Notes: generated by a model not told the origin, from the letters alone. Positions 52,609 to 62,053 are shown, numbered from the stretch's first letter. The stretch is DNA of 64,000 bases from Rubrobacter marinus (GCF_011492965.1 NZ_CP045121.1:1178001-1242000); one strand, 5' to 3'. Translations and numbers: made by a program.

Positions 52609-54975
52609 ATGCATAGGATCAAGAGGGTCGCGGTACTGGGGGCGGGGACGATGGGTGCTGCCATCGCCGCCCACTGCGCCAACGCAGGCCTCGAAGTAGA
52701 CCTGCTCGACATCGCGCCCAAGGAGGGCGACGACAAGAACGCCGTCGTCAAGGGCGGGTACGAGCGCATGATGAAGGCCAAGCCCGCGAACCTCATGAGC
52801 CGATCCGTGGCCGAGCGGATACGCATCGGCAACTTCGACGACGACTTCGGCAGGGTCGCCGAGGCCGACTGGATCCTCGAGGCGATCATCGAGAAGCTGG
52901 AGCCGAAGCAGGGGCTCATGGCGCGCGTCGAGGAGATCGCCAAGGAGAACGCCGTCATCTCCTCCAACACCTCCGGCATCCCGCTGCACAGCGTCGCCGA
53001 GGGCCGCTCGGAGGGCTTCAAGAAGCGCTTCCTGGGGACGCACTTCTTCAACCCGCCGCGCTACCTGAAGTTGCTCGAGATCATCCCGACCGCCGAGACC
53101 GACGGGGAGGTCGTCGAGGCGGTCAGGGCCTTCGGCGAGCGCGTCCTCGGCAAGGGCGGCGTGATCGCCAAGGACACCCCGAACTTTATCGGCAACCGCA
53201 TCGGCTCCTTCGCCGGGATGCAGTCGGCGAGGTACGCCTTCGAGAACGGCTACGGCATCGAGGAGATCGACGCCATAACCGGCCCCCTGATCGGCCACCC
53301 GAAGACCGCGACCTTCCGCCTGAACGACCAGGTCGGCCTCGACATCGCCGTCGGCGTCGCCGAGAACCTCTACGAGCTCGTCCCCGAGGACGAGTCGCGC
53401 GAGGAGCTCAAGCCGCCGCCGAAGCTGAAGGAGATGGTCGAGAAGAACCTCCTCGGCAACAAGACCGGCGGGGGCTTCTACAAGAGGGGCAAGCGGGACG
53501 GCAAGACCGTCTTCGATGTCCTGAACCTGGAGACCTTCGAGCACGAGCCCGTCCAGAACCCGGAGGTCCCGATCCTCGAGGAGGCCCAGGGCCAGGGCGA
53601 CCTCGGCGCGAGGCTCCGCTTCCTCATGGACAGGGCCGAAGACGACCGGCACGCCAGGTTCCTCCGCGACACGCTGCTGCCGTACATGGCGTACGCCTCG
53701 CGCCGCGTCCCCGAGATCAGCGACACCCTGGAGGACGTCGATCACGCGATGGAGTGGGGCTTCGCCCACAGGGCCGGCCCGTTCCGCACCTGGGACCTCC
53801 TCGGCGTCGCCAAGACCGTGGAGCAGATGGAGTCCCTGGGCATCGAGGTGGGTCCGTGGGTGAAGGAGATGCTGGAGGGCGGCAACGAGAGCTTCTACAA
53901 GACCGAAGGGTCGAAGGAGCTCCAGTTCAGCCCCGTGAACGGGCAGTACGAGCCCGTGCGCGTCGACCCCATGATCCTCTCGCTCGACGAGGTGCGGGGT
54001 GAGGGGGGGGAGATCTCGCGCAACGACTCGGCGAGCCTCCTCGACCTCGGCGACGGCGTCCTGTGCTTCGAGATCCACTCGAAGGGCAACTCCATCGACG
54101 CGAAGGTGGTCGAGCTCGGCAACGAGGCGTTGCGCAGGCTCGAGGAGGAGGACTGGGCCGGGCTCGTGATCGGCAACGAGGGCAGGAACTTCTGCGTCGG
54201 GGCGAACCTCGGCGAGGTCGCGGGGACCGCGCAGGGGGGCGACCTCGAAGGGGTCGGCAGGGCCGTCGAGGCGTTGCAGAACCTCCTGATGGGCTTCCGC
54301 TACGCCTCCAAGCCCGTCGTCGCCGCGCCGCACGGGCAGACGTTGGGCGGCGGGGCGGAGATCGCGCTGCACGCCGACAGGATCTGCGCCGCCGGCGAGA
54401 CCTACATGGGCCTCGTCGAGGTCGGCGTCGGCCTGATCCCGGCGGGCGGCGGCACGAAGGAGCTCATAAGGCGCCTCGTCTCCCCGGCGATGCACACCCG
54501 CGCCCCCGCCCTGCCCTACGTGCAGGAGGCGTTCCAGAACATCGCCCTCGCCAAGGTCTCCTCCAGCGCCCTGGAGGCGAAGGAGATGGGGTACCTGGAC
54601 GACGACGACCGGGTCGTGATGAACCCCGACCACCTCATCAACACCGCCAAGCGCGAGGTCCTCGACCTCGCCGACGGCTACGCCCCCCCGATCCACGACA
54701 AGGGCATCTACGCCTCCGGAGAGTCGGTTCGGACGGCGCTGGAGATCGGGGTGAAGACCCTGCAGTGGGGGCGCTACGCCTCCGAGTACGACGGCGTCAT
54801 CGCCGGCCACCTCGCCCGCGTCCTGACCGGCGGCGACCTCTCGCTGCCGCAGTGGGTCCCGGAGGAGTACATCCTGAAGCTCGAGAAGGAAGCCTTCCTG
54901 GAGCTGCTGAAGAACGAGAAGACGCACGAGCGCATCGGCGCGATGCTGAAGACCGGCAAACCGCTACGCAACTAA
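52609..54975 (+). CDS. fadN: 3-hydroxyacyl-CoA dehydrogenase / enoyl-CoA hydratase fusion (FadN-type)
   Basis: The 788-residue fusion has the dehydrogenase first: AVLGAGTMGAAIAAHCANAG at 8-27, then SSNTSGIPL, GTHFFNPPRYLKLLEI (catalytic His) and FIGNRIG, and the crotonase domain near the C-terminus with AAPHGQTLGGGAEIALHADR and EVGVGLIPAGGGTKE. This order and length match Bacillus FadN rather than E. coli FadB, where hydratase comes first. ATG 52609. It oxidises 3-hydroxyacyl-CoA after hydration and is followed 13 nt later by the thiolase. Confidence 0.92.
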   Translation: MHRIKRVAVLGAGTMGAAIAAHCANAGLEVDLLDIAPKEGDDKNAVVKGGYERMMKAKPANLMSRSVAERIRIGNFDDDFGRVAEADWILEAIIEKLEPKQGLMARVEEIAKENAVISSNTSGIPLHSVAEGRSEGFKKRFLGTHFFNPPRYLKLLEIIPTAETDGEVVEAVRAFGERVLGKGGVIAKDTPNFIGNRIGSFAGMQSARYAFENGYGIEEIDAITGPLIGHPKTATFRLNDQVGLDIAVGVAENLYELVPEDESREELKPPPKLKEMVEKNLLGNKTGGGFYKRGKRDGKTVFDVLNLETFEHEPVQNPEVPILEEAQGQGDLGARLRFLMDRAEDDRHARFLRDTLLPYMAYASRRVPEISDTLEDVDHAMEWGFAHRAGPFRTWDLLGVAKTVEQMESLGIEVGPWVKEMLEGGNESFYKTEGSKELQFSPVNGQYEPVRVDPMILSLDEVRGEGGEISRNDSASLLDLGDGVLCFEIHSKGNSIDAKVVELGNEALRRLEEEDWAGLVIGNEGRNFCVGANLGEVAGTAQGGDLEGVGRAVEALQNLLMGFRYASKPVVAAPHGQTLGGGAEIALHADRICAAGETYMGLVEVGVGLIPAGGGTKELIRRLVSPAMHTRAPALPYVQEAFQNIALAKVSSSALEAKEMGYLDDDDRVVMNPDHLINTAKREVLDLADGYAPPIHDKGIYASGESVRTALEIGVKTLQWGRYASEYDGVIAGHLARVLTGGDLSLPQWVPEEYILKLEKEAFLELLKNEKTHERIGAMLKTGKPLRN

Positions 54976-54988
54976 GAAGGGAATCGCC

Positions 54989-56167
54989 ATGAAGGAAGCA
55001 GTGATCGTCTCCGGCGCCCGCACCGCGGTGGGCCGGGCGCCGAAGGGCACCCTCCGCGGGGCCCACCCCGTCGACGTCGCCGCCGCCTCCATACGGGGAG
55101 CGGTCGAGCGGGCGGACGGGCTCGACCCCGGCGAGATCGAAGACGTCATCTTCGGCTGCGCGATGCCCGAGGGGACGCAGGGCTACAACCTCGCCCGCCT
55201 CGGCTCCGTGAGGGCCGGCCTCCCGGAGACCGTCCCGGCCCAGACGATAAACCGGTTCTGCTCCTCGGGGCTGCAGACGATCGCCATGGCCGCCGAGCGC
55301 ATCATGGTCGGCCACGCCACGACCGTCCTCGCCGGCGGCGTCGAGCACATGTCCTCCACCCTCGAGATGCCGACCTTCTCCCCGAACCCCGGGCTCGTCG
55401 AGACGAACCCGGCGGTGTACATGGGGATGGGCCTGACCGGCGAGCAGGTCGCGAAGGAGTTCGGGGTCTCGCGCGAGGACCAGGACGAGTTCGCCCTCAG
55501 AAGCCACACCCTCGCCCAGAAGGCCGTGAACGAGGGGCGCTTCGACGAGGAGATCGTGCCGATGGACGTCGCCTACAACTGGGTCGACGACGACGGAGAG
55601 CACCGGCACATGGAGACGACCTTCAAGCGCGACGAGGGCCCGCGCGACACCTCCCTGGAGAAGCTCGCCAAGCTCCCGACGGTCTTCCAGATGAACGGCA
55701 CGGTGACGGCCGGCAACTCCTCCCAGCGCTCGGACGGCTCCGCCGCCGTCGTGGTCATGGAGCGCGAGGAGGCCGAGCGGCGCGGGCTGACGCCCCTCTT
55801 GCGCTTCGTCGGGTTCGCCGTCGGCGGCGTACGCCCCGAGGTCATGGGCATCGGGCCGACCGTCGCCATCCCGAAGGTCCTGGAGCAGACGGGGCTCACG
55901 CTCGACGACATAGACCTCATCGAGTTCAACGAGGCCTTCGCCGCCCAGGCGCTCGCCTCGATCCGCCACCTCGGCCTCGACTTGGAGAAGCTGAACGTGA
56001 ACGGCGGCGCCATCGCCCTCGGCCACCCCATGGGCGCCACCGGCACCAAGCTCACCGTCCAACTCATGAACGAGATGAAGCGGCGGGAGTCGAAGTACGG
56101 CATGGTCACCATGTGCATCGGCGGCGGCATGGGCGCCGCCGGCATCTTCGAGAACCTCCAGAGCTAG
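54989..56167 (+). CDS. fadA: Acetyl-CoA acyltransferase (thiolase)
   Basis: The 392-residue thiolase has the nucleophile Cys in NRFCSSGLQTIAMAAERI (about residue 90), NVNGGAIALGHPMGATGTK with the His, and the second Cys in TMCIGGGMGAAGIFE. It cleaves 3-ketoacyl-CoA. ATG 54989 has AAGGGA upstream. The set thiolase, FadN and acyl-CoA dehydrogenase resembles the fadNAE operon of bacilli with the dehydrogenase turned around. A strong terminator follows. Confidence 0.93.
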   Translation: MKEAVIVSGARTAVGRAPKGTLRGAHPVDVAAASIRGAVERADGLDPGEIEDVIFGCAMPEGTQGYNLARLGSVRAGLPETVPAQTINRFCSSGLQTIAMAAERIMVGHATTVLAGGVEHMSSTLEMPTFSPNPGLVETNPAVYMGMGLTGEQVAKEFGVSREDQDEFALRSHTLAQKAVNEGRFDEEIVPMDVAYNWVDDDGEHRHMETTFKRDEGPRDTSLEKLAKLPTVFQMNGTVTAGNSSQRSDGSAAVVVMEREEAERRGLTPLLRFVGFAVGGVRPEVMGIGPTVAIPKVLEQTGLTLDDIDLIEFNEAFAAQALASIRHLGLDLEKLNVNGGAIALGHPMGATGTKLTVQLMNEMKRRESKYGMVTMCIGGGMGAAGIFENLQS

Positions 56168-56178
56168 GCTCGGCCCAC

Positions 56179-56236
56179 GCGAAAAACGGAGCCCCCGCCG
56201 CGGCCGTAGCGCCGCGGCGGGGGCTCCGTTTTTCGC
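56179..56236 (+). terminator. Strong terminator after thiolase gene
   Basis: A 25-bp perfect inverted repeat (arms 56179-56203 and 56212-56236, loop CCGTAGCG) contains GGAGCCCCCGCCGCGG and ends in CCGTTTTTCGC. It starts 12 nt after the stop codon and should work in both directions. Confidence 0.9.
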
Positions 56237-56317
56237 GGGCCGCCGACGACCGTACCTCCCCCGCAAGCCGTAGAATGAGCGCGAGAATCGGTAAACCCGG
56301 CCACAACCTAATAAATA

Positions 56318-56338
56318 GTGCGCAATATAATTGTGCGC
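56318..56338. promoter_or_regulatory. AT-centred inverted repeat upstream of haloperoxidase-like gene
   Basis: GCGCAAT (56320-56326) and ATTGTGCGC (56330-56338) form an imperfect inverted repeat centred on ATA, with GTGCGC also repeated directly. The CAAT-ATA-ATTG core resembles OhrR/MarR sites, and an OhrR-like regulator is encoded 1.1 kb downstream. Confidence 0.5.
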
Positions 56339-56374
56339 GTTGGTCTAGTGGACGCGAGAGCGAGGAGACGCGAC

Positions 56375-57208
56375 ATGGCGTTCGTGCGGGTTGGAGAAGA
56401 GAACGGCACACCGGTCGAGCTGTACTACGAGGATCAGGGGTCGGGGAGCCCGGTCGTCTTGATCCACGGTTGGCCGTTGAGCGGCCGGTCGTGGGAGAAG
56501 CAGGTTCCGGCGCTCGTCGATGCGGGCCACCGCGTCATCGCCTACGACCGCAGAGGGTTCGGCAAGTCCTCGCAGCCTTACGGCGGCTACGACTACGATA
56601 CCTTTGCCGCGGACCTGGACGCGCTGCTCACCCAGCTCGACCTCAGGGACGTGACGCTGGTCGGCTTCTCGATGGGCGGCGGCGAGGTGGTGCGCTACAT
56701 CGGCAAGTACGGCACCGACCGCGTGTCGAAGGCCGTGCTGGCCGCCGCCGTGCCGCCGTACCTCTACAAGAGCGACGACAACCCCGAGGGCGGGCTCGAC
56801 GACGCCACGATAAGACAGTTCCAGGACGGGGTGCGCAGCGACCGCATCGCGTTCCTCGACGGGTTCACCACCGGCTTCTTCGCGGCGGGCGACCGGAACG
56901 ATCTGGTCAGCGAGCCCTTCCGGCTGTACAACCGCGAGATCGCGGCCTTCGCCTCGCCGAAGGGGACGCTGGACTGCATCTCGGCGTTCTCGTACACCGA
57001 CTTCCGCGACGACGTCGCCAGGGTAAACGTACCGACGCTGGTCATACACGGCGACTTCGACGCGATCGTCCCGTTCGAGGTCAGCGGCAGGCGCTCGCAC
57101 GAGGCCATCGAGAACAGCCAGCTCGTGGTGATCGAGGGCGGACCGCATGGCGTAAACGCCACCCACCCCGAGCAGTTCAACCGCGCGCTGCTCGACTTCC
57201 TGGGCTAG
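56375..57208 (+). CDS. Alpha/beta hydrolase, cofactor-free haloperoxidase-like
   Basis: This 277-residue protein has IHGWPLSGRSWEKQ, YDRRGFGKSSQP, the nucleophile elbow VGFSMGGGE, HGDFDAIVPF (acid) and EGGPHGVNATHPEQFN (His), the pattern of non-heme chloroperoxidase/esterases that form peracids. ATG 56375 follows GAGGAG by 7 nt. The upstream palindrome suggests regulated expression, perhaps by peroxide stress. Confidence 0.88.
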   Translation: MAFVRVGEENGTPVELYYEDQGSGSPVVLIHGWPLSGRSWEKQVPALVDAGHRVIAYDRRGFGKSSQPYGGYDYDTFAADLDALLTQLDLRDVTLVGFSMGGGEVVRYIGKYGTDRVSKAVLAAAVPPYLYKSDDNPEGGLDDATIRQFQDGVRSDRIAFLDGFTTGFFAAGDRNDLVSEPFRLYNREIAAFASPKGTLDCISAFSYTDFRDDVARVNVPTLVIHGDFDAIVPFEVSGRRSHEAIENSQLVVIEGGPHGVNATHPEQFNRALLDFLG

Positions 57209-57217
57209 GGCGCTACC

Positions 57218-57249
57218 GGATGGCCGCGGCGTCTCCGCCGCGGCCATCC
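57218..57249. terminator. Hairpin terminator after haloperoxidase-like gene
   Basis: GGATGGCCGCGGCG (57218-57231) and CGCCGCGGCCATCC (57236-57249) pair over 14 bp with loop TCTC, 9 nt after the stop. The following 57250-57479 contains no gene that I can support. Confidence 0.75.
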
Positions 57250-57479
57250 CCGTGACGAATCCCACGCGGCGAAGTTGTCGTGCCCCTTCGACCTCGCCGG
57301 CCTCGCGCGGGCCGGCATCGAGAGCCCGGGCTTCGTCCGGTCCGAGAACGGCGGCGACGGTCTGTTCTATGATGGGTTCCGAGCGGTTCGACCGTGAGCT
57401 GCTCGCCCTCCTCGTGGGGTAGGGTCGGGACTCCGGAGGGCGCCGTGGTCGGCCTGGCGCGGCCTCTCGCCGGGCGTGG

Positions 57480-57485
57480 TATACG
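57480..57485 (+). promoter_or_regulatory. -10 box for MarR/OhrR gene (leaderless)
   Basis: TATACG ends exactly 6 nt before GTG 57492. No Shine-Dalgarno. Confidence 0.4.
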
Positions 57486-57491
57486 GGTGAT

Positions 57492-57986
57492 GTGAGTGAG
57501 CGGATGATGTCTGACGGGCTACAAGACCGGGGTGGGGCCGAAACGAACGGGCCGGCGAGCTCCGAGCTCGCCCTGCTCTGCTTCGGGCTGCATGCCGCGT
57601 CGCGCGCGATGACGGCGGTCTACAGGCCCCTGCTGGAGGAGGTCGGCCTCACCTACCCTCAGTACCTCGTGATGCTGCTGCTGTGGGAGGACGACCCGCG
57701 CGGGGTCAAGGAGCTCGGCCGCGTCCTGGAGCTCGACTCGGGCACCCTCTCGCCCCTCCTCAAGCGCCTGGAGGCGGCGGGGCTCGTCCGGCGGGAGCGC
57801 CGGGCGGCCGACGAGCGCGAGGTGGAGGTGACGCTCACGCCGGAGGGCCGCGCCCTCCGGGAGCGCGCGCGGCACATCCCGCGCGCCATCGAACAGGCCA
57901 CGGGCCTCTCCGACGAGGGGATCGAAGAGCTTCGCGTGAGGCTCGCCGAGCTGCGGGCCGCGCTGCGCCGGGCGCCGACCGGGTAG
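57492..57986 (+). CDS. MarR family regulator, OhrR-like
   Basis: The 164-residue protein has the OhrR block LALLCFGLHAASRAMTAVYRPLL with a cysteine at position 30, where OhrR proteins carry the peroxide-sensing Cys, followed by GLTYPQYLVMLLLWE and the winged helix KELGRVLELDSGTLSPLLKRLEAAG with wing REVEVTLTPEG. It should be released from DNA when the Cys is oxidised by organic hydroperoxides. No ohr gene is adjacent, so its target may be the haloperoxidase-like gene or a distant one. GTG 57492. Confidence 0.85.
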   Translation: MSERMMSDGLQDRGGAETNGPASSELALLCFGLHAASRAMTAVYRPLLEEVGLTYPQYLVMLLLWEDDPRGVKELGRVLELDSGTLSPLLKRLEAAGLVRRERRAADEREVEVTLTPEGRALRERARHIPRAIEQATGLSDEGIEELRVRLAELRAALRRAPTG

Positions 57987-58039
57987 GCCGGGGCACGAGC
58001 GAGCCGCGCCGGCGTCCGCGGCCTCGCCCGGAAGTGTGT

Positions 58040-58045
58040 TAGCCT
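58040..58045 (+). promoter_or_regulatory. -10 box for metallo-beta-lactamase fold gene
   Basis: TAGCCT ends 8 nt before ATG 58054. No Shine-Dalgarno. Confidence 0.3.
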
Positions 58046-58053
58046 CTCTCGCC

Positions 58054-59082
58054 ATGAACCCGGAGAGAGAAAGCGCGAAGATCGGGCCGGTGTCGCCCTC
58101 GCGGCTCGGGACGCAGCCGGTCGGCGAGGTGGCCGAGGTCGCGGAGGGGGTACACCAGCTCAAGGTGCCGATCCCCATCCCGCTCGTCTACGTCTCGGCG
58201 TACCTCGTCGAGGGGGACGACGGGTGGACCCTGATCGACACCGGCTTCGACTACGGCGAGGGGAAGGCGGCCTGGGAGGCCGGCGCCCGCTCGCTCGGGT
58301 TCGGCCTGGAGAGCGACGTCTCCCGGATCATCGTCACGCACTTCCATCCCGACCATCTGGGTGCGGCGCGCTGGCTCCAGGAGACGAGCGGGGCGCCGGT
58401 GTACATGCTGGAGAGCGAGATTCGCAACGCCCGAGCCGTGTGGGAGAACCGGGACACGTCGCGCTTCGTCGAGCACCTCGTCAGGCACGGGATGGACCGG
58501 GAGACCACCGAGCGGGCGACGGCGAGCATGAGGACGAGCCTCGCGCTGCCGGAGAAGATGGTGGCGCTGGAGGAGGGGGAGGAGCTGCCGCTGGGGCCCG
58601 GGATGGCGCGGGTGGTGCGGGCGCCGGGGCACGCGGATCACCAGGTCGTGCTGCACGACGAGGGGCGCAGGATCCTCTTCGCCGCCGACCACGTCCTCCT
58701 GAAAATAACGCCGAACGTCGGCCTCTGGCCCGAGACCGCCCCGAACCCGCTCCTCCGCTACGAGGAGAGCCTCCGCTCGATGCGCGACCTGCCCGTCGAG
58801 CTCGTCCTGCCGGGGCACGGCCCGATCTTCCACGACCTGCGTGGCCGGGTGGACGAGCTTCTGGCCCACCACGAGGAGCGCCTCGGGGAGATGCTCCGGG
58901 AGGTCGAGGACGGGCCCAGGACCCCCTTCGAGGTCTCGCGCAAGGTCTTCCGCTACGGCCTCTCGATCTACGAGCGCTGCTTCGCCCTCGCAGAGACGCT
59001 CGCCCACCTCGACCACCTCGTCCTGCAGGGACGGGCGGAACGCGTCGAGTCCGAAGACCTCGTCCGCTTCCGGGCGTCGTAG
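58054..59082 (+). CDS. Metallo-beta-lactamase fold hydrolase
   Basis: This 342-residue protein has the metal motif THFHPDHLGAAR, a later RAPGHADHQVVLHDE with the third-motif His, LFAADHVL (bridging Asp) and LPGHGPIFHD. A helical C-terminal extension (about 250-342) is like that of MBL proteins fused to a winged-helix-like tail. The glyoxalase II-type or quorum-quenching type activity cannot be told apart. ATG 58054. Confidence 0.87.
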   Translation: MNPERESAKIGPVSPSRLGTQPVGEVAEVAEGVHQLKVPIPIPLVYVSAYLVEGDDGWTLIDTGFDYGEGKAAWEAGARSLGFGLESDVSRIIVTHFHPDHLGAARWLQETSGAPVYMLESEIRNARAVWENRDTSRFVEHLVRHGMDRETTERATASMRTSLALPEKMVALEEGEELPLGPGMARVVRAPGHADHQVVLHDEGRRILFAADHVLLKITPNVGLWPETAPNPLLRYEESLRSMRDLPVELVLPGHGPIFHDLRGRVDELLAHHEERLGEMLREVEDGPRTPFEVSRKVFRYGLSIYERCFALAETLAHLDHLVLQGRAERVESEDLVRFRAS

Positions 59083-59118
59083 GATAGGGAGGTTTCGGAC
59101 CCGGCGTAGGGGACAGCC

Positions 59119-59718
59119 ATGATCCGCCTGCACGACAACCTCTCCTCGGGCAACGGCTACAAGGTCCGGCTCCTCCTGGCGCAACTCGGCGTCGCGTACG
59201 AGCGGATCGAGTACGACATCGACCGCGGGGAGACGCGCACCCCGGAGTTTCTCCGGGGGATCAACGCCAACGGCCGCGTCCCCGTCCTGGAGACCGAAGG
59301 GGGAGAGTTCCTCCCGGAGTCGAACGCCATAATCTTCTTCCTCGCGGAGGGCACGTCGTATCTGCCGGACGACCCGATGGGGAGGGCGCGGGTGCTCTCC
59401 TGGCTGTTCTTCGAGCAGTACAGCCACGAGCCGAACGTCGCGACGCCGAGGTTCTGGGCGACGCACGGCATAGAGATGACGGAGGAGCGCCGGATCTCGC
59501 TGCGGCAGAAGCGGGAGCTGGGCCGCGCCGCCCTCGGGGTGATGGAGGGCCACCTCGCGGAGAACGATTTCTTTGTCGGGGGGCGCTACACGATCGCGGA
59601 CGTGGCCCTCTACGCCTACACCCACGTCGCCCCGGAGGGCGGCTTCGACCTCGAGCCGTACCCCTTCGTGCGCGCCTGGATCCGGCGCGTCGCGTCCCAG
59701 CCCGGGTACGTCCCATAA
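59119..59718 (+). CDS. Glutathione S-transferase family protein
   Basis: This 199-residue protein has an N-terminal thioredoxin-like domain (RLHDNLSSGNGYKVRLLLAQLG, then NGRVPVLET and LPESNAIIFFLAEG) and a helical C-terminal domain with FFVGGRYTIADVALYAY. The Ser pair near residue 10 is where the GSH-activating residue sits. Actinobacteria usually lack glutathione, so another thiol or a maintained stress function is possible. ATG 59119, 36 nt after the MBL gene, so probably co-transcribed. Confidence 0.88.
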   Translation: MIRLHDNLSSGNGYKVRLLLAQLGVAYERIEYDIDRGETRTPEFLRGINANGRVPVLETEGGEFLPESNAIIFFLAEGTSYLPDDPMGRARVLSWLFFEQYSHEPNVATPRFWATHGIEMTEERRISLRQKRELGRAALGVMEGHLAENDFFVGGRYTIADVALYAYTHVAPEGGFDLEPYPFVRAWIRRVASQPGYVP

Positions 59719-59756
59719 CGGAGGGCTAGCTTGGGCCGCGGGACACGGCCCCTCCC

Positions 59757-60389
59757 GTGGTGGTCCGGGAGGAGGTCGCCAACAGCGTGACGCACGGGCT
59801 GGGGCTCCTCGCGAGCATCGTGGGCGCCGTCGTGCTCGTCGCTCTGGCCGCCGAGAGGGGGGAGGGCTGGCACGTGGTCAGCGCCGCGGTCTACGGCGCG
59901 ACGCTGGTGGGGCTCTACGCCGCCTCGACCTTGTATCACGCGCTCAAGGGGACGAGGGCGAGGGACGTTCTCAGGCTGCTCGACCACTGCGCGATCTACC
60001 TGCTCATCGCCGGCACCTACACCCCCATAACGCTCGTGAGCCTGCGCGGGGGCTGGGGCTGGGCGCTCTTCGGCGCCGTGTGGGCGCTGGCGGTCGCCGG
60101 GATCCTCTTCAAGGTCTTCGCCACCGGCCGCTTCGGCTACCTCTCGACCGTCGCCTACGTCCTTATGGGTTGGATCTGCATCCTCGCCCTGAGGCCCATC
60201 CTGCTCCTCCTCTCGCCGGGCGCCATCGCCCTGCTCCTCGCCGGCGGCCTGGCGTACACGGTGGGCACGATCTTCTACTCCTGGGAGCGCATCCCGTACT
60301 CCCACGCCGTCTGGCACCTGTTCGTGATCGCGGGCAGCGTCTGCCACTACCTCGCCATCGCCCTCTACGTCCTGGCCCCGTCGGCCTAG
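59757..60389 (+). CDS. Hemolysin III (YqfA/AdipoR-like, PAQR superfamily) membrane protein
   Basis: The 210-residue protein has seven helices and the family motifs EEVANSVTHGLGLL (His), YHALKG, RLLDHCAIYLLIAGTYTP and the C-terminal HAVWHLFVIAGSVCHY, whose histidines form the zinc site of PAQR-type hydrolases. Start GTG 59757, with one more codon possible. In other bacteria it influences membrane lipid balance rather than lysing cells. Confidence 0.88.
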   Translation: MVVREEVANSVTHGLGLLASIVGAVVLVALAAERGEGWHVVSAAVYGATLVGLYAASTLYHALKGTRARDVLRLLDHCAIYLLIAGTYTPITLVSLRGGWGWALFGAVWALAVAGILFKVFATGRFGYLSTVAYVLMGWICILALRPILLLLSPGAIALLLAGGLAYTVGTIFYSWERIPYSHAVWHLFVIAGSVCHYLAIALYVLAPSA

Positions 60390-60469
60390 GGGGTGGGGGA
60401 GAGGTTTCTGCCGCCGCGCCCCGGGCAACATGACCGGGACGCGACGAACGCGAAGAGAGGGCCATTCAC

Positions 60470-62053
60470 ATGCAGGTCGGACGAGCGGCTTACGGTACGA
60501 GAGGACGCATAGACGCGGCGCTCCTGGAGCGCCTCGGGGAGCGGGTCACCCTAGCGGGCGGCGACCGCGAGGAGATCGAGGTCGAGGCCCCGTTCACCGG
60601 CGAGGTCCTCGGGAGCGTGCCCCGGGGGACCGGGGACGACGTCCGGGAGGCCGCCCGCCGGGCACGCGCGGCGCAGAAGTCTTGGGCCCGGACGAGCTTC
60701 GAGGAGCGCGCCCGGATCTTCATGCGCTTCCACGACCTCGTGCTAAAGCGCCAGGACGAGGTCTTGGACCTCGTGCAGCTCGAGAGCGGCAAAGCTCGCG
60801 GCCACGCCTTCGAGGAGGTGCTGGACGTCGCGATCGTCGCCCGCTACTACGCCCGCACCGCGAAGGGCCACCTGCGCCCCCGCCGGAGGCAGGGCGCCTA
60901 CCCGCTCCTCACCTCGACGCGGGAGTACCACCACCCCAAGGGCGTCGCCGGCTTTATCGTGCCGTGGAACTACCCCCTCACCCTGGCCGTCACCGACGCC
61001 ATCCCGGCGCTTATGGCCGGCAACGGCGCGGTCGTCAAGCCGGACGCCCAGACCCCGTTCGCGGCGCTGTGGGCCGCGGAGCTTCTCCTCGAGGCCGGCC
61101 TCCCGCGGGACCTGTTCGGCGTCGTCACCGGACGGGGGGCCGAGCTCGGGGCTCCCCTCATCGAGAGCGTCGACTTCCTCATGTTCACCGGCAGCACCCG
61201 GACGGGCCGCACGGTCGCGGCCCAGGCCGCCGAGAGGCTCATCGACTACTCCATGGAGCTCGGCGGCAAGAACGCCATGATCGTGCTCGGCGACGCCGAC
61301 CTGGAGAAGGCGACGGAGGGCGCGGTGCGCGCCTGCTTCTCCAACGCCGGCCAGCTCTGCATCTCCATCGAGCGCCTCTTCGTCCACGACGGGGTCTACG
61401 AGCGCTTCGCCGAGGCCTTCGCCCGGAAGACCCGAGCCCTGAAGCTCGGCGGCGCCCTGAACTACTCCGCCGAGATGGGCTCCCTCGTCTCCGGGAAGCA
61501 GCTCGAGACGGTCGAGGGTCACGTCCGCGACGCGGTGGAGAAGGGTGCCGCGGTCCTCGCCGGCGGCCGCCCCCGCCCCGACCTCGGCCCCTACTTCTAC
61601 GAGCCCACGGTCCTCGCGCAGACCACCGCCGGGATGACGCTCTTCGCCGAGGAGACGTTCGGCCCGGTCGTCTCCCTGCAGCGCTTCTCCTCCGTCGACG
61701 AGGCGGTGGAGAGGGCGAACGACAGCCCCTACGGCCTGAACGCCAGCGTCTGGACCGGCGACGAGGCGCGCGGGCGAAGCCTCGCCACCCGCCTCCGGTC
61801 CGGCACCGTGAACGTGAACGAGGCCTACGCCGCGGCCTGGGGCTCGACCGACGCCCCGATGGGCGGCTTCGGGGACTCGGGGGTCGGGCGCCGCCACGGG
61901 GCGCACGGCATCCAGAAGTACACGGAGGCCCAGACCGTCGCCGCGCAGAGGGTCCTCCCGGTTGCGCCGCCCCCGGGGCTCGGCGCCGAGCGCTACGCCC
62001 GGGTCGCGACGGCGGCCCTCAGGGTGCTCTCGCGCCTCCCCGGCCTCAAGTAG
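60470..62053 (+). CDS. Aldehyde dehydrogenase, succinate-semialdehyde type
   Basis: The 527-residue enzyme has VAGFIVPWNYPLTLAVTDA, FTGSTRTGR (coenzyme), catalytic Glu in MELGGKNAMI, Cys in NAGQLCISIERLF and EETFGPVVSL. The N-terminal 45-residue extension and the LYLNL-type pattern resemble GabD2-like actinobacterial succinate-semialdehyde dehydrogenases, which favour NADP. ATG 60470. The 3' end overlaps the convergent membrane-protein gene by 8 bp. Confidence 0.9.
   Translation: MQVGRAAYGTRGRIDAALLERLGERVTLAGGDREEIEVEAPFTGEVLGSVPRGTGDDVREAARRARAAQKSWARTSFEERARIFMRFHDLVLKRQDEVLDLVQLESGKARGHAFEEVLDVAIVARYYARTAKGHLRPRRRQGAYPLLTSTREYHHPKGVAGFIVPWNYPLTLAVTDAIPALMAGNGAVVKPDAQTPFAALWAAELLLEAGLPRDLFGVVTGRGAELGAPLIESVDFLMFTGSTRTGRTVAAQAAERLIDYSMELGGKNAMIVLGDADLEKATEGAVRACFSNAGQLCISIERLFVHDGVYERFAEAFARKTRALKLGGALNYSAEMGSLVSGKQLETVEGHVRDAVEKGAAVLAGGRPRPDLGPYFYEPTVLAQTTAGMTLFAEETFGPVVSLQRFSSVDEAVERANDSPYGLNASVWTGDEARGRSLATRLRSGTVNVNEAYAAAWGSTDAPMGGFGDSGVGRRHGAHGIQKYTEAQTVAAQRVLPVAPPPGLGAERYARVATAALRVLSRLPGLK

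Noticed and set aside
57250..57479. Gene remnant between haloperoxidase-like and OhrR genes
   Set aside because: Short open stretches exist, but none has a start, Shine-Dalgarno or recognisable motif.
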